A stretch of DNA of 64,000 nt from Capra hircus (GCF_001704415.2 NC_030826.1:32545324-32609323); one strand, 5' to 3'; positions 11,846-22,725 are shown, counted from the stretch's first letter. The notes: generated from the sequence alone by a model not told the origin. A program made the numbers and translations.

Positions 11846-12054
11846 CTGGTCTTTCCAGGTGGGTCAGCAGATAAATAATCCACCTGCCAATGGAGGAAAT
11901 GCAGCTTTGTTCCCTGGGTCGGGAAGATTTCGTGGAGGAGGAAATGGCAACTCACTCCGATATTCTTGCCTGGGGAATCCCATGGCCAAAGGAGCCTGGC
12001 GGGCTACAGTCCATGGGGGTCGTAGAGTCAGACATGACTTAGTAACTAACAACA
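11846..12054 (+). repeat. Bov-tA SINE with target duplication
   Basis: Sense copy with a decayed head (CTTTCCAGGTGGGTCAGCAG), GGGAAGATTTCGTGGAGGAG, CATGGCCAAAGGAGCCTGGC and AGTCAGACATGACTTAGTAA. Flanks are ATAATGTAACA (11835-11845) and ATAATATAACA (12055-12065), 10 of 11 alike. Confidence 0.92.
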
Positions 12055-12065
12055 ATAATATAACA

Positions 12066-12764
12066 TAGCTGGAAAGGTATATATTTGTTCCCTGGCCCTG
12101 ACAATAATCCAGTGGAGAGGCAGATAAGGGAAAGCTTCAGAAGAGGAAATGTTAATACACACCCAGAGTTTTAGGAGCCCACCCAAGTCACGCAGCTGGC
12201 GAGGGACAGAGCCAGGACCAGGGCCAAATCCATCAAGCCCCAAAGCAGAAGTCTTGCCTTTCTGCCACTGGCCAACCCCAGACAGCGAGGATCATCTGAA
12301 GGGTTTTGTGCAATTTCCTGTCCTTTCCCCACAAGCTGCATATTTTGAGCAAAAATCATGAAAGGGAAATGCAAAAGAGCTGACTGAGAGAAAGTTGAAA
12401 ATGGGTGACACTTCCTGAACCTGGAGGCTGCCTGGCGTGGGGAGGTGTGTCCCGGTTCTGCCCAGCAGAAGAAAGCCAGCAGCAGGTACAGGGCAAGATG
12501 ACGGCTATACACACCAGGTACAAATAATGGTGACCCTGGAAGAGACTCTAGCAATCGTCTGGATGAGACCCTTTGTTTCACCTCCTTAGCCGGCAGCCCT
12601 GATCTCTTCCCATAAATCTTTTCTCAACAAGCCCAGATGGTTCTGAATCCTTTCCCCAGGATCCAGAACCTCCTCTCATCTTTGTGGACCACAAGTGCCA
12701 AAGGAAAGTGTCTGGAATATTTACCTTCATCTCTCACCCCTTCATGATGCTGCTGGTAAAATTT
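12066..12764. other. single-copy DNA, nothing recognised
   Basis: A minus-strand frame of 136 codons (12171-12581) has hydrophobic stretches but no recognisable family and no supporting splice context. Confidence 0.4.
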
Positions 12765-13098
12765 AAAATTCCTACACAGACATACAGAACAGACTTATGG
12801 ACACGAGGGGCAGGGAGAAAGGAGAGGATGGGACAAATGGAGAAAATAACATGGATGCATATACATTACCATATGTAAAATAGATAGCCAGTGGAAATTT
12901 GCTCTATGACTCAGGGAACCTTAACTGGGGCTCTGTGACAGCCTAGAGGGCTGGGATGGGGTGGGAGGTGGGAAGGAGTTTCAAGAGGGAGGGGACATGT
13001 GTATATCTATGGTTGATTCATGTCAATGTACGGCAGAAACGAAACAATATTGTAAAGAAATTATCCTTCAATTAAAAATAAATAAATTAAAAAAATTT
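12765..13098 (+). repeat. L1 LINE 3' end
   Basis: It contains CATACAGAACAGACTTATGG, a GGGGCAGGGAGAAAGGAGAG segment, ATATGTAAAATAGATAGCCA, TGGTTGATTCATGTCAATGT, a decayed ACAATATTGTAAAG and the tail ATTAAAAATAAATAAATTAA. 5'-truncated L1 UTR. Confidence 0.88.
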
Positions 13099-13287
13099 TA
13101 ACTCCTATGTGAAAAAACCACCAATAGAGCCTAATAACAAACTGGCAAAAAAAAAACTCTGTACTTCATATGCAAATATATATGTAAATATTAATTAACA
13201 AACAGATTGTACAAATCAACAACAATAAAAAGACAAACTATCCCACAGAAAAATGGCAAATAAAATGAACAGGCGTTTCAGAGAAAA

Positions 13288-13610
13288 GTGAAAGTGAAAG
13301 TCACTCAGTCGTGTCCGACTCTTTGAGACTCCATGGACTGTATAGTCCATGGAATTCTCCAGGCCAGAATACTGGAGTGGGTAGCCTTTCCCTTCTCCAG
13401 AGGATCTTCCCAACCCAAGGATCAAACCCAGGTCTCCCACACTGCAGGAGTATTCTTTACCAGCTGAGTCACAAGGGAAGCCCAAGAATGCTGGAGTGGG
13501 TAGCCTATCCCTTCTCCAGGGGATCTTCCCAACCCAGGAATCGAACCAGGTCTCCTACATTGCAGGTGGATTCTTCACCAACTGAGCTATCAGGGAAGCC
13601 CTGAAAGATT
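13288..13610 (-). repeat. Bov-tA SINE with a repeated 5' part
   Basis: One reversed Bov-tA (13288-13483) is followed at once by a second copy of its tRNA-derived half (13484-13602, ending TCAGGGAAGCCC). Both carry CTTCCCAACCCA. The unit is bracketed by identical TTTCAGAGAAAA copies at 13276-13287 and 13611-13622, so both parts appear to have entered in one event, or to have arisen by later internal duplication. Confidence 0.9.
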
Positions 13611-13998
13611 TTTCAGAGAAAAAGAAATACAAATGGTCAGTCCACTTAAAAGATATTAAATCTCACTAATAATTGAAGTCAAACCAAAATAAAGGCAACT
13701 ATTTAATGAATAACAGCAAAAAATGTAGTGAAAAATAAAATGATGGCATTTCATTTCAAATGGACTAACAAATGTTTAAACACATTTCTCAATCTTTGGC
13801 TTATCCTTACTTTTCTTTTTATCATCCCAGTAACACGGTGGGATGTTTCCATTATTTGCTATACTAACTGAACAATTTGTTTTAAAGTTATACTTACCAC
13901 ATGACCCAGCCAGTCTGTGTCTAAGTATTTATCCCAAAACAATGAAAGCATATGTTCATACAAAACCATATACCTAAATGTATATAATAGCTTTATTT

Positions 13999-14571
13999 TT
14001 CTTTTCCAGTCCCAGAGTCACATGCATTTTATTCTTTTTTTTAATTTATTATTTTTTTTTTACTTTACAATACTGTATTGGTTTTGCCATACATCAACAT
14101 GAATCCGCCACGGGTGTACACGTGTTCCCCATCCTGAACCCCCCTCCCACCTCCCTCCCCATACCATCCCTCTGGGTCATCCCAGTGCACCAGCCCCAAG
14201 CATCCTGTATCCTGCATCAAACCTAGACTGGCGATTTGTTTCTTATATGATATCACACATGTTTCACTGCCATTCTCCCAAATCATCCCACCCTCTCCCT
14301 CTCCCACAGAGTCCAAAAGACTGTTCCATACATCTGTGTTTCTTTTGCTGTCTCGCATACAGGGTTATTGTTACCATCTTTCTAAATTCCATATATATGC
14401 ATTAATATACTGTATTGGTGTTTTTCTTTCTGGCTTACTTCACTCTGTATAATAGGCTCCAGTTTCATCCACCTCATTAGAATGATTCAAATGTATTCTT
14501 TTTAATGGCTGAGTAATACTCCATTGTGTATATGTACCACAGCTTTCTTATCCATTCATCTGCTGATGGAC
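13999..14571 (-). repeat. ruminant L1 3' end, antisense, inserted in an old L1
   Basis: After a T-rich tail (14033-14061), the plus strand shows the reversed L1 3' UTR: ACAATACTGTATTGGTTTTG, CATACATCAACATGAATCCG, CATCCTGAACCCCCCTCCCA, then reversed ORF2 remnants ending CATTCATCTGCTGATGGA. Exact 15-bp duplications ATAATAGCTTTATTT lie at 13984-13998 and 14572-14586. About 33 bp of foreign sequence lies between the left duplication and the T-rich tail. Confidence 0.92.
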
Positions 14572-14671
14572 ATAATAGCTTTATTTCTAAGAGCCAAAAA
14601 TCAAAAACAACAGAAGTACCCATCAATAGTTGGATGAATAAATTAAATATGATCTATCCATCTGATACAAT

Positions 14672-14943
14672 GCTACTACTACTAAGTCACTTCAGTTGTG
14701 TCTGACTCTGTGCAACCCCAGAGACGGCAGCCCACCAGGCTCCCCTGTCCCTGGGATTCTCCAGGCAAGAACACTGGAGTGGGTTGCCATTTCCTTCTCC
14801 AATGCATGAAAAGTGAAAAGTGAAAGTGAAGTTGCTCAGTCGTGTCTGACTCTTTGCGACCCCATGGACTGCAGCCCACCAGGCTCCTCTGTCCATGGGA
14901 TTTTCCAGGCAAGAGTACTGGAGTGGGGTGCCGTTGCCTTCTT
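14672..14943 (-). repeat. Bov-tA2 SINE (dimer)
   Basis: Reversed Bov-tA2: an ACTACTACT run, AAGTCACTTCAGTTGTGTC, a first monomer with CCAGAGACGGCAGCCCACC, then GTTGCTCAGTCGTGTCTGAC and GCGACCCCATGGACTGCAGC. It lies inside the old L1. Confidence 0.93.
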
Positions 14944-15226
14944 AGCAACAAAAAGGAGTGAACAATTGTTATATGTAGTGATATGGATGAACCCTAAGAT
15001 AACTGCCAGGCAAAAAAAGACTACAGACTGTACTGTAAGATTCTCTTTGTATAAAATTCCAGATAATGCAAACAGATCTACAGTGATAAAAAGTAGATTC
15101 ATAGTTCCCTAGGGACAGATAGTGGCAGGGAGAAATGAGACGGAGAGGCAAGGAAATTTTAGTGGTTGGTGAATATGTTCATTACCTTGATAGTGGTGAT
15201 TGTTTCATGAATATGCTATACATACA

Positions 15227-15228
<2 letters not shown>

Positions 15229-15283
<55 letters not shown>
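15229..15283. repeat. (CA)n microsatellite with TA end
   Basis: About 23 uninterrupted CA units are followed by a short TATATATA run. This is a likely polymorphic marker. Confidence 0.97.
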
Positions 15284-15284
<1 letters not shown>

Positions 15285-15480
15285 CAGTGGCTCTATTGGT
15301 AAAGAGTCTGCCTGCAATGCAGGAGACTCAGGTTCAATCCCTGGGTAAGGAAGATCCCCTGGAGAAGGAAATGGCAACCCACTCCAGTATTCTTGCCAGG
15401 AGAATCCCATGGACAGAGGAGACTGGCTGACTACACACCATGGGGTCACAAAAAGTCGGACTTGACTGAGTGACTAACAC
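15284..15480 (+). repeat. Bov-tA SINE between two CA runs
   Basis: Sense copy: AGTGGCTCTATTGGTAAAGA, CCTGCAATGCAGGAGACTCA, GGTTCAATCCCTGGGTAAGG and TCGGACTTGACTGAGTGACT. Its 5' end abuts the CA/TA tract. Its 3' end runs into a second CA-rich stretch (15476-15513). Confidence 0.93.
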
Positions 15481-15513
15481 ACACACATACACACACACAA
15501 ACACACATATATA
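15481..15513. repeat. imperfect (CA)n run
   Basis: ACACACATACACACACACAA and neighbouring units, ending ATATATAG. It follows the Bov-tA tail directly. Confidence 0.85.
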
Positions 15514-15559
15514 GATGTACGTGAAAAAACTTAAAATTGTTTATATCACACTTAGACAG

Positions 15560-15782
15560 AGCTATAATTCAAAAAGATACATTCATCCCTGTGTTTGTAG
15601 CAGCACTATTCACAAGAGCCAAGACATGGAAACAATTTAAATGTCTATCACCAGAGGCATGGATAAAGAAAATGTGGTACATACCTAAATGGAATACTAC
15701 TCAACCACAAGAAGAATAAAATAATGGCATTTGCAGCAACACGGATACAGCTAGAGATTATCATACCAAGTAAAGTAAGTCA
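15560..15782 (+). repeat. L1, 5' part (split by BovB)
   Basis: It carries the end of ORF2 (GCAGCACTATTCACAAGAGC, AAGACATGGAAACAATTTAA, TGGCATTTGCAGCAACACGG). It is interrupted after AAAGTAAGTCA and resumes at 16613. Confidence 0.88.
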
Positions 15783-16612
15783 CTAGATGAACCACAAGCT
15801 GGAATCAAGATTGCCAGGAGAAATATCAACAGCCTCAGATATGCAGATGACATCACCCTTATGGCAGAAAGCAAAGAGGCATTGAAGAACCTCTTGATAA
15901 AAGTGAAAGAGAAGAGTGAAAAAGCTGGCTTAAAACTCAACATTCAAAAAACTAAGATCATGGCATCTGGTCCCATCACTTCATGGCAAGTAGATGGGGA
16001 AACAACGGAAACAGTTAGAGACTTTATTTTCTTGGGCTCCAAAATCACTGCAGATGGTGATTGCAGCCATGAAATTAAAAAACGCTTGCTTCTTGGAAGA
16101 AAAGTTATGACCAACCTAAACAGTATATTATAAAGCAGAGACATTACCTTGCCAACAAAGGTCCATCTAGTCAAAGCTATTGTTTTTCCAGTAGTCGTGT
16201 ATGGATGTGAGAGTTGGACTATAAAGAAAGCTGAGTGCCAAAGAATTGATGCTTTTGAACTGTGGTATTGGAGAAGACTCTTGAGAGTCCCTTGGATGGC
16301 AAGATCAAACCAGTCCATCCTAAAGGAAATCAATCCTCAATATTCATTGGAAGGACCAATGCTGAAGCTAAAGCTCCAATACATTGTCCACCTGTTGCGA
16401 AGAACTGACTCATTGGAAAAGACCCTGATGCTGGGAAAGATTGAAAGCAGGAGGAGAAGGGGGTGACAGAGGATGAGATGGTTGGATGGCATCACCAATT
16501 CAATGGACATGAGGTTGAGCAACTCTGGGAGTTGGTGATGGACAGGGAGGCCTGGCATGCTGCAGTCCGTGGCGCAAAGAGTCGGACATGACTGAGCGAC
16601 TGAACTGAACTC
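15783..16612 (+). repeat. BovB LINE, 5'-truncated, inserted in L1
   Basis: About 830 bp of the 3' part of BovB. It begins in the reverse-transcriptase region (ATATGCAGATGACATCACCC, which encodes the YADD-type catalytic motif) and ends at the ACTGAGCGACTGAACTGAAC tail. The frame is broken by a stop near 16133 and another at about 16466. Exact 11-bp duplications AAAGTAAGTCA lie at 15772-15782 and 16613-16623. Confidence 0.95.
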
Positions 16613-16985
16613 AAAGTAAGTCAGAACGAGAAAGACAAATACCGTATTATTGCACAAGTGAGCTTATTTATGAACAGAAACAGACTCATAGACATAGAGA
16701 ACAGACTTGTGGTTGCCAAAGGAGAGAGAAGTTGGGGAGGGAAAGAGAATATGAGATGAGCAGATATAAACTACTATAAATAGGAGGGGTAAACAACAAG
16801 GTCCTACTGTATAGCACAGGGAAGTGTATTCAATATCCGGTGATAAACCATGATGGGGAAGAATATGAAAAAAAAGAATATCTATATGTGTATAACTGAG
16901 TCACTTTGCTATACAGCAGAGGTTGGCACAACACTGTACATTAACTGTAAAATCAAACATTGTACAATTTAAAAGTTTTTGTGTA
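16613..16985 (+). repeat. L1, 3' part (split by BovB)
   Basis: It continues the L1: CATAGACATAGAGAACAGAC, TTGTGGTTGCCAAAGGAGAG, ACTGTATAGCACAGGGAAGT, ATAACTGAGTCACTTTGC and the UTR end. Confidence 0.88.
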
Positions 16986-17118
16986 TATTAATCATACCTC
17001 CATTAAAGTTAGCTCTTACATAACATGGTAACTCGCCTTGCATTCTTTCTGGTATACTGACCTACTTCATGCTCCTCTGTGATTTCTAGTTTCTCCTCCT
17101 CTCATTCTTAGGGCTTCC

Positions 17119-17140
17119 TTTTTTTTTTTTTTTTTTTTTT
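17119..17140. repeat. poly-T run
   Basis: Twenty-two T in a row. It may be the reversed A tail of an unrecognised short retroposon. Confidence 0.9.
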
Positions 17141-18034
17141 ACAGTTGTTTGCATTTCTTCTTTATTTATTGTTTGAATATTTAAATATTCACTGCATGGA
17201 TTTTCTTCGTGTTCCTATACTTTCCCATCAGCTTCTGTCTCTTAGGAATTTGAACCAAGAAAAAAAAAAAAAACGGAAATAATAGTAAAATCCTCACAAC
17301 ACTGGAAAGGTGAGGAGAGCGGACAGGACTCTCAGCTATCCTGGAGAAGGAGACTCAAGTTCAGAGCAATTCGACCATTCAAGTAAGATCCTGGTGAAGT
17401 GCCATTTCTGTAACACGGCACACCACCCACACACTTAAATGCTGGCAATAAAGGAAAATACTTTCCTCTTTGTCCTTATACTTCAGTCTCAGCCCAGAGG
17501 TCAAAGAATCATTGAAACCTCACGCTTAGATCTGACAATCCCCAGGGGAGGAAGGGTTGATGATCTCATGAGGGAGAGTCTGAGCAGTTCACTGGGTCAA
17601 GTTCAATGGGGGAGGTGGAAATGCATCCATGCTCTGGGCTGTCCGTTCCCAGTTCTCTGGCTGGATGAGTAAGTCCAGTCTGGTGTGCTCTGCATGGACC
17701 ACCTCAGACTCCTAGTAATCAGTGTGGCCTCCTGACCAAAGGTACAGCCACCCTTTCAGCTTCCCCAGAGAGCTCTGCCCTGGGACAGGGGCATAGCTGC
17801 CATGTCCCTGCATGTTTCACTCCATCTCAGAGGGGAGACAGCATTCATCAGAATTCAAGCACCAAAACCAGTTTGCAGAGGCCCGACTACAATCTCCACC
17901 ACTCTGGCTGCCCCCACCTCTTCCAAAAGCCCAGTCTTGACACCCAGCTCACGCATTCCTGCCTTTATGGGGCAGGCACATGGAATCTTAAGCAGTGATC
18001 ATTTTACAACACAAATGGACTCCCGTGAAAAGAG
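17141..18034. other. single-copy DNA, nothing recognised
   Basis: It contains a short A run (about 17260-17274). The 116-codon frame at 17802-18152 runs into a BovB fragment and is not supported as a gene. Confidence 0.4.
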
Positions 18035-18221
18035 ATTTTGTCGTTCAGTCACTACATCATGTCCGACTCTATGCAACCCCGTGGACTGCAGCACACCAGG
18101 CTCCTCTGTCCTCCACTGTCTCCCGGAGTTTGCTCAGATTCATGTCGGTTGAGTCAGTGATGCTATCTAACCATCTCACCCCCTGTCACCCCCTTCTCCT
18201 TTTGCCTCCAATCTTTCCCTA
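18035..18221 (-). repeat. BovB LINE 3' end fragment (ART2A-like)
   Basis: Reversed BovB terminus: TTGTCGTTCAGTCACTACAT, GGACTGCAGCACACCAGGCT, TGATGCTATCTAACCATCTC and TTTTGCCTCCAATCTTTCCC. Confidence 0.9.
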
Positions 18222-18812
18222 GTGTGGCAAAAAAACACAGGTTGATCACATCACCATCCATTCTCCCTTCCCTCCCTGGTAGAGGACTCCTAACTAGTAG
18301 CTGGGGACAGTGCTGACTGGAAAAGAAAAACAACCAAACGTCCAGCCACCCTCACAGTTCGGTACCACCAGGAGACAGGAGCAGGAATGCCACGTGGGAC
18401 TTCCCGGAAGGAAGGCTGCCAAAAAGAGCTGCCTGAGGTGGGAGGGGCTCGTCTTTCCACCGGGAGGGCAGCCCCAGAGGACCAGAGGACGAGGAAGCCG
18501 CAGGTTGATGATGGCAGAGCACGAGATAAAGGCCTGGGTTCCTGATGCCCAAGAGCCTTCACACCACCTCTAAATTACCCACTTCTGGACATGTTTTATG
18601 TGCAAGAGAAATACAAACCAGTGTAGGCCACTGGTATTTTGAGGGTTTCTGTTCTCAGCATTGGACCTTGAGCTAACCGATGTAGTTTGTCTTCTTTCTG
18701 TGTGCCCACAGCACTTGGTGACTTACTGAATTCTACTGGGATGATCACCCTGTAATAACATTTCTCCACTAGACTCTGACTTTGCTAAGAGCTCGACTCC
18801 AGATGCCTGTGT
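18222..18812. other. single-copy DNA, nothing recognised
   Basis: Overlapping open frames on both strands (18290-18573) reflect GC-rich sequence. No recognisable protein family. Confidence 0.4.
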
Positions 18813-19024
18813 ATGTTAGTCACTTAGTCATGTCCCCCACTTTGCGACACTATGGACTGTAGCCCGCCAGGCTCCTCTGTCCATGGGATTCTCTAGGCAA
18901 GAGTACTGGAGTGGGTTGCTGTGCCTTCCTTCAGGGGATCAGGAAGATCCAAGGATTGAACCCATTTCTTATGTCTCTTGCATTGCAGGCAGATTCTTTA
19001 CCCACTGAGCCACCTGGGAAGCCC
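18813..19024 (-). repeat. Bov-tA SINE
   Basis: Reversed full-length copy: TATGTTAGTCACTTAGTCAT, GCGACACTATGGACTGTAGC, GATTCTTTACCCACTGAGCC and ACCTGGGAAGCCC. Confidence 0.92.
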
Positions 19025-19610
19025 CTCTGGGTGCCTGGTACCTCCTTATGGAACGAAAGGCAGGTACCTGGGGGTATCTTTTTAAATATGTGAAGGAATG
19101 AATGTCCAAGATAAGATTCAAAAGCCACCTAGAGCGGGAAAGCTCTGTAATCTTCACCCCTGGGTAACTCCAGCTCCTCTAGGGATGACTCACGCTGTCT
19201 GGCCCCAGGGCTTTCCTCCCTGGCAAACTCCACTCCCTGCAGACCAGAATATGGGTGTTAAAAAAGCCATTGTCGGCTCCCCTCCTCCTCCCCCAGCAAC
19301 CTCCCCCTCATTCGCAGATGGCAAAACCAAGGCTTTGTTTAGGCAAAGTACAGTGTTATATTTCTGACCTCTCAGACCCCAGAACTTCAGGAATGGAGAC
19401 AAAAACAATTTTACCAATAGTCCCTATATATCCAAGCCAACATTTATTTAAAATATTCAAACACTGTTTTAGTATACTTTTCTCTGTCTCAGATTTCTAT
19501 CCAGTTATTGAATCCCACCCACCTACTCTTCTATCAGTGGCACGTTCAACATTTCTGTCTCTTTATTTATTACTCCCCTTTTCTTCTGTAAATGAGTTAA
19601 GAAAATATAT

Positions 19611-19788
19611 TTGGGATTTCTCTGGTGGTCTAGTGGCTGGCTCCACGCTCCCAATGCAGGGGGCCCGGGTCCGATCCCTGGTCAAGGAACTAGATCCCAC
19701 ATGCCGCAAGGAAGATGGAAGATCCTATGTGCTGCAACTAAGACCTGACATAGCCAGAATAAATAAATAAAATAAAATATTTTTTAAA
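19611..19788 (+). repeat. CHR-type SINE
   Basis: Sense copy: TTGGGATTTCTCTGGTGGTC, CACGCTCCCAATGCAGGGGG, GTCCGATCCCTGGTCAAGG, AGATCCCACATGCCGCAAGG and a tail of AATAAATAAA units. Confidence 0.9.
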
Positions 19789-20426
19789 ATATTGATTGGG
19801 CATCCATAAATACTGAACACTGTGCAAGGTTCTGGGGAGACGAAGACAGATGTGACTGCGAGTTGGGTTTCTCCATCAGGTGTAGACAACAAGCCACAAC
19901 TTGGCAATCGATGTAATGATACCAAACACAGTGGTAAGCCTTGAGGAATGACCACCTCAGTTTTCCCAAGACAGTTGGGAGAAGCTGGACACCATGGTGG
20001 TTGGGAGATCCTTGAAGGATAAGCAGAAGGTCAGCAGAAGAGGAGAGGGGCAAGTATTTTGTGCAAATGTGAGTTGAGTGAGAAATATTCTAGACAGGAC
20101 AGACACTCGTGAGGAATGAGACAGATGGTGGTATGGCAGGAGGTCACCTTCTCCACAAGCCATCTCCCCATTTCCTGAATTTCTAGAGGAGTTTACCTGG
20201 CCCTCCCAGCACGCAGCTCTTCCTACCCTCTTATAGCCGTTGTGTTCTTTTATTATATCCCCAATGAACTTTGGTCACCCATACGGCAGTATTCCATGTT
20301 GAACTCACTGAAATTTCTCCTGTCCACACCAGCAGTGGATACAGCTGTGGCAATGTTCATCACAATGATCTGTGCTCCCCTGACTCTTGGCCAGCCTCCT
20401 AACTTTGACCCAGAGTCTATGCACAG

Positions 20427-22240
20427 CTTCTATGATGATGATGATGATGTTGTTTCAGGTGTATATCACTGTAATTGAACATTTGTGTACACTAAAGTGG
20501 TCACCTCTAGTCTCACCATCCACCACCATATGGTTGACGTCTTCACCCATTTCTCCCGCCCCCAACACCTTTCCCCTCTGACTTTGTTTTTGTTTTGTCA
20601 GTTTGTCTTGGCTTTTTTTTAATTCCACATATGGATGAAACCATACAATATTTGTTTTTCTCCATCTGACTTATATTCACTTAGACCTTCAAGGTCCATC
20701 CATGTTGTCGCAAATAGCAGGATTTCATTCTTTCCATGGCTGACTAATATTCCAGTGTGTGTGTGTGTCCCATGTCTTCTTAATTCACTTATCCATCAAT
20801 AAGTCCTTAGGTTGTTTCGATACCTTGGTTATTATAAACAATGCTGCAATGAATACAGGGCTATAGCTGTCTTTTTGAATTAGTGTTTTCCTGTTGTTCA
20901 GATAAACACACATGAGTGGAATAGCTGGGTCCATATGGGTTCTTTCTTTTCCTGATAGTTCATTAGTGTATAGAAACACCATAGATTTCTGTATATTTAT
21001 TTTATATCTTACCACTTTGCTGAATTTATTTATAAGTTCTAACAGCTTTTTTGGTAGTCTTTAGGGTTTTTTATATAGTTTTATGTCATCTGCAAATGAT
21101 GACAATTTTCCTTCTTTCTTTCCACTTTTGATGCCTTTACTTTCTTTCTTTCTTTCTTTCTTTTTTTTTTTTTTTTTTTTTTTTGCCTAATTGCTGTGGC
21201 TAAGATTTGTGTTGAATAAAAGTAGTGATAGTGGGAATCCTGGTCTTATTCCTGGTCTTAGAGGAAAAGCTTTTAGCTTTTCACCATTGACTATAACGTT
21301 AGCTGTGGGTTTGTCATAGATAGTCCTCATTATGCTGAATTATGTTCTCTCTATACCCACATTGTTCAGAATTTTTATTATAAATTGATGTTGAATTTTG
21401 TCAAATGCTTTTTCTGCTTCAATTGAAATGATTGTGTCATTTTTACCCTTCTTTTTATGAACCACGTTGGCTGATTTGCCTATACTGAACTCTCCTTTCA
21501 TCTCTAGAATAAATCCCACTTGATCATGTTACATGATCATTTTAATGTATTGTTGGATTCTGTTTACTAGTATTTTGTTGATAACTTTTGCATTTATGTT
21601 CATCAAGGATATTGGCCTGAGAGTTTCTTTTTTGTAGTGTCTGGCTTTGGTATCAGGGTGATGCTAGCTTCATAAAATGTTTGCAAGTCTTCCCTCCTCT
21701 TCTACTTTTTGGAAGAGTTTGAACAGGAAAGGTATTAAATCTTCTTTGAATGTTCATAGGATTTGCCAGTGAAACTCTGTGCTGGGCTGTTGCTTGTTGG
21801 GAGTCTTGTTTTGTTTTGTTTTTTTATTACTGTGTTGATCTCCTTACTAGTAATCAGCCTATTTTCTATTTCTTCATGATTCGGTCTTAGAAAATTGCAT
21901 GTTTTTAGGAATTTATCCATTTCTTCTAGGTTATTTAATTTGTTGGCTTATAATTGTTCATAGTAGTCTCTTAACGATTTCTGTGGTATCAGCTGTAACA
22001 TCTCCTCTTTCACTTCTGCTTCATTTGAGTCTTCTTTCTTTCCTTGGTTTGTCTAGTTAAAATTTGTTGATTTTGCTTATCTTTTCAAGGAACCAGCTCT
22101 TAATTTCTTTGATCTTTTCTCTTTTTTTAGTTTCTGTTTCATTTATTTCCACTCTGAACTTTTTTATTTCTTTCCTTCCATCAGCATTTTTAATACCATA
22201 TTTTTTTGTTTTTGCTTTCAGATCCTCACTTTTCCTTGAA
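20427..22240 (-). repeat. antisense L1 with internal deletion
   Basis: On the minus strand this is the L1 3' end with a large part of ORF2. The reversed UTR (TCAGGTGTATATCACTGTAA) is followed by the 3' end of ORF2 and then its reverse-transcriptase region (reversed ATCTGCAAATGATGACA near 21090, AGGAAAAGCTTTTAGCTTTT near 21262). The far end encodes the endonuclease-RT linker (EINETETKKREKIKEIKSW, within 22057-22371). Stops and frameshifts are frequent. The order jumps near 20940-20960, consistent with a deletion of several hundred bases. Confidence 0.88.
21141..21184. repeat. (TTTC)n plus poly-T within the antisense L1
   Basis: Five TTTC units are followed by 24 T. On the L1 sense strand this is a GAAA/A expansion inside ORF2, so it postdates the insertion. 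Confidence 0.93.
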
Positions 22241-22725
22241 CGCAGAAGTGTGTTCAAATACTGTTGTCTTCTGGGAGTGGCTTTGAGTGACACCCAAACA
22301 GACTCACCCTCCCTCAAAATGACTAGAGAGATCCTTATCATACTTGGCTGCTCCTGCCGGGGGAGGGGCACCTCCCAGCAAGCCCTTCACCCTCTTGTGA
22401 ACATGCAGACTCCAGGGTCCACCCCATCCCCCTTCCACAGACTCGTCTGAATTCCATCTCAGGCTCCTAAGCTGTTACATAATCATAAGCTGTTACATAA
22501 ATAATCATAGTCATTTATGTAAACAATACCCAGACCCTCTAATTCTGTGCAAAAACACAGTGTTACGAACATTCGACGGGTGGGTGAGTATTGCCTCTGA
22601 TTTACTGACTCTTTGAATCATTTAGTCCAGCTTAAGTGCAGAACTATTTTTGAAGTGCAGGTGGGGAACCATAGACTCTGTCGGATGTAAATCTAGTGAT
22701 AGTGGAAGGGGCCAGTTGCAGATTT

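Larger units (their letters stand above)
13110..15222 (+). repeat. old L1 (L1M-like), in four pieces
   Basis: Remnants of one degraded sense L1 lie at about 13110-13287, 13623-13998, 14587-14671 and 14944-15222. They follow the L1 order: the ACAGAAAAATGGCAAATAAA segment, then ACATGACCCAGCCAGTCTG, CATCAATAGTTGGATGAATA, then TATGGATGAACCC and TTACCTTGATAGTGGTGATT. The gaps hold a SINE pair, an opposite-strand L1 and a Bov-tA2, so this is the oldest layer of the locus. Its exact subfamily is not assigned. Confidence 0.72.
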
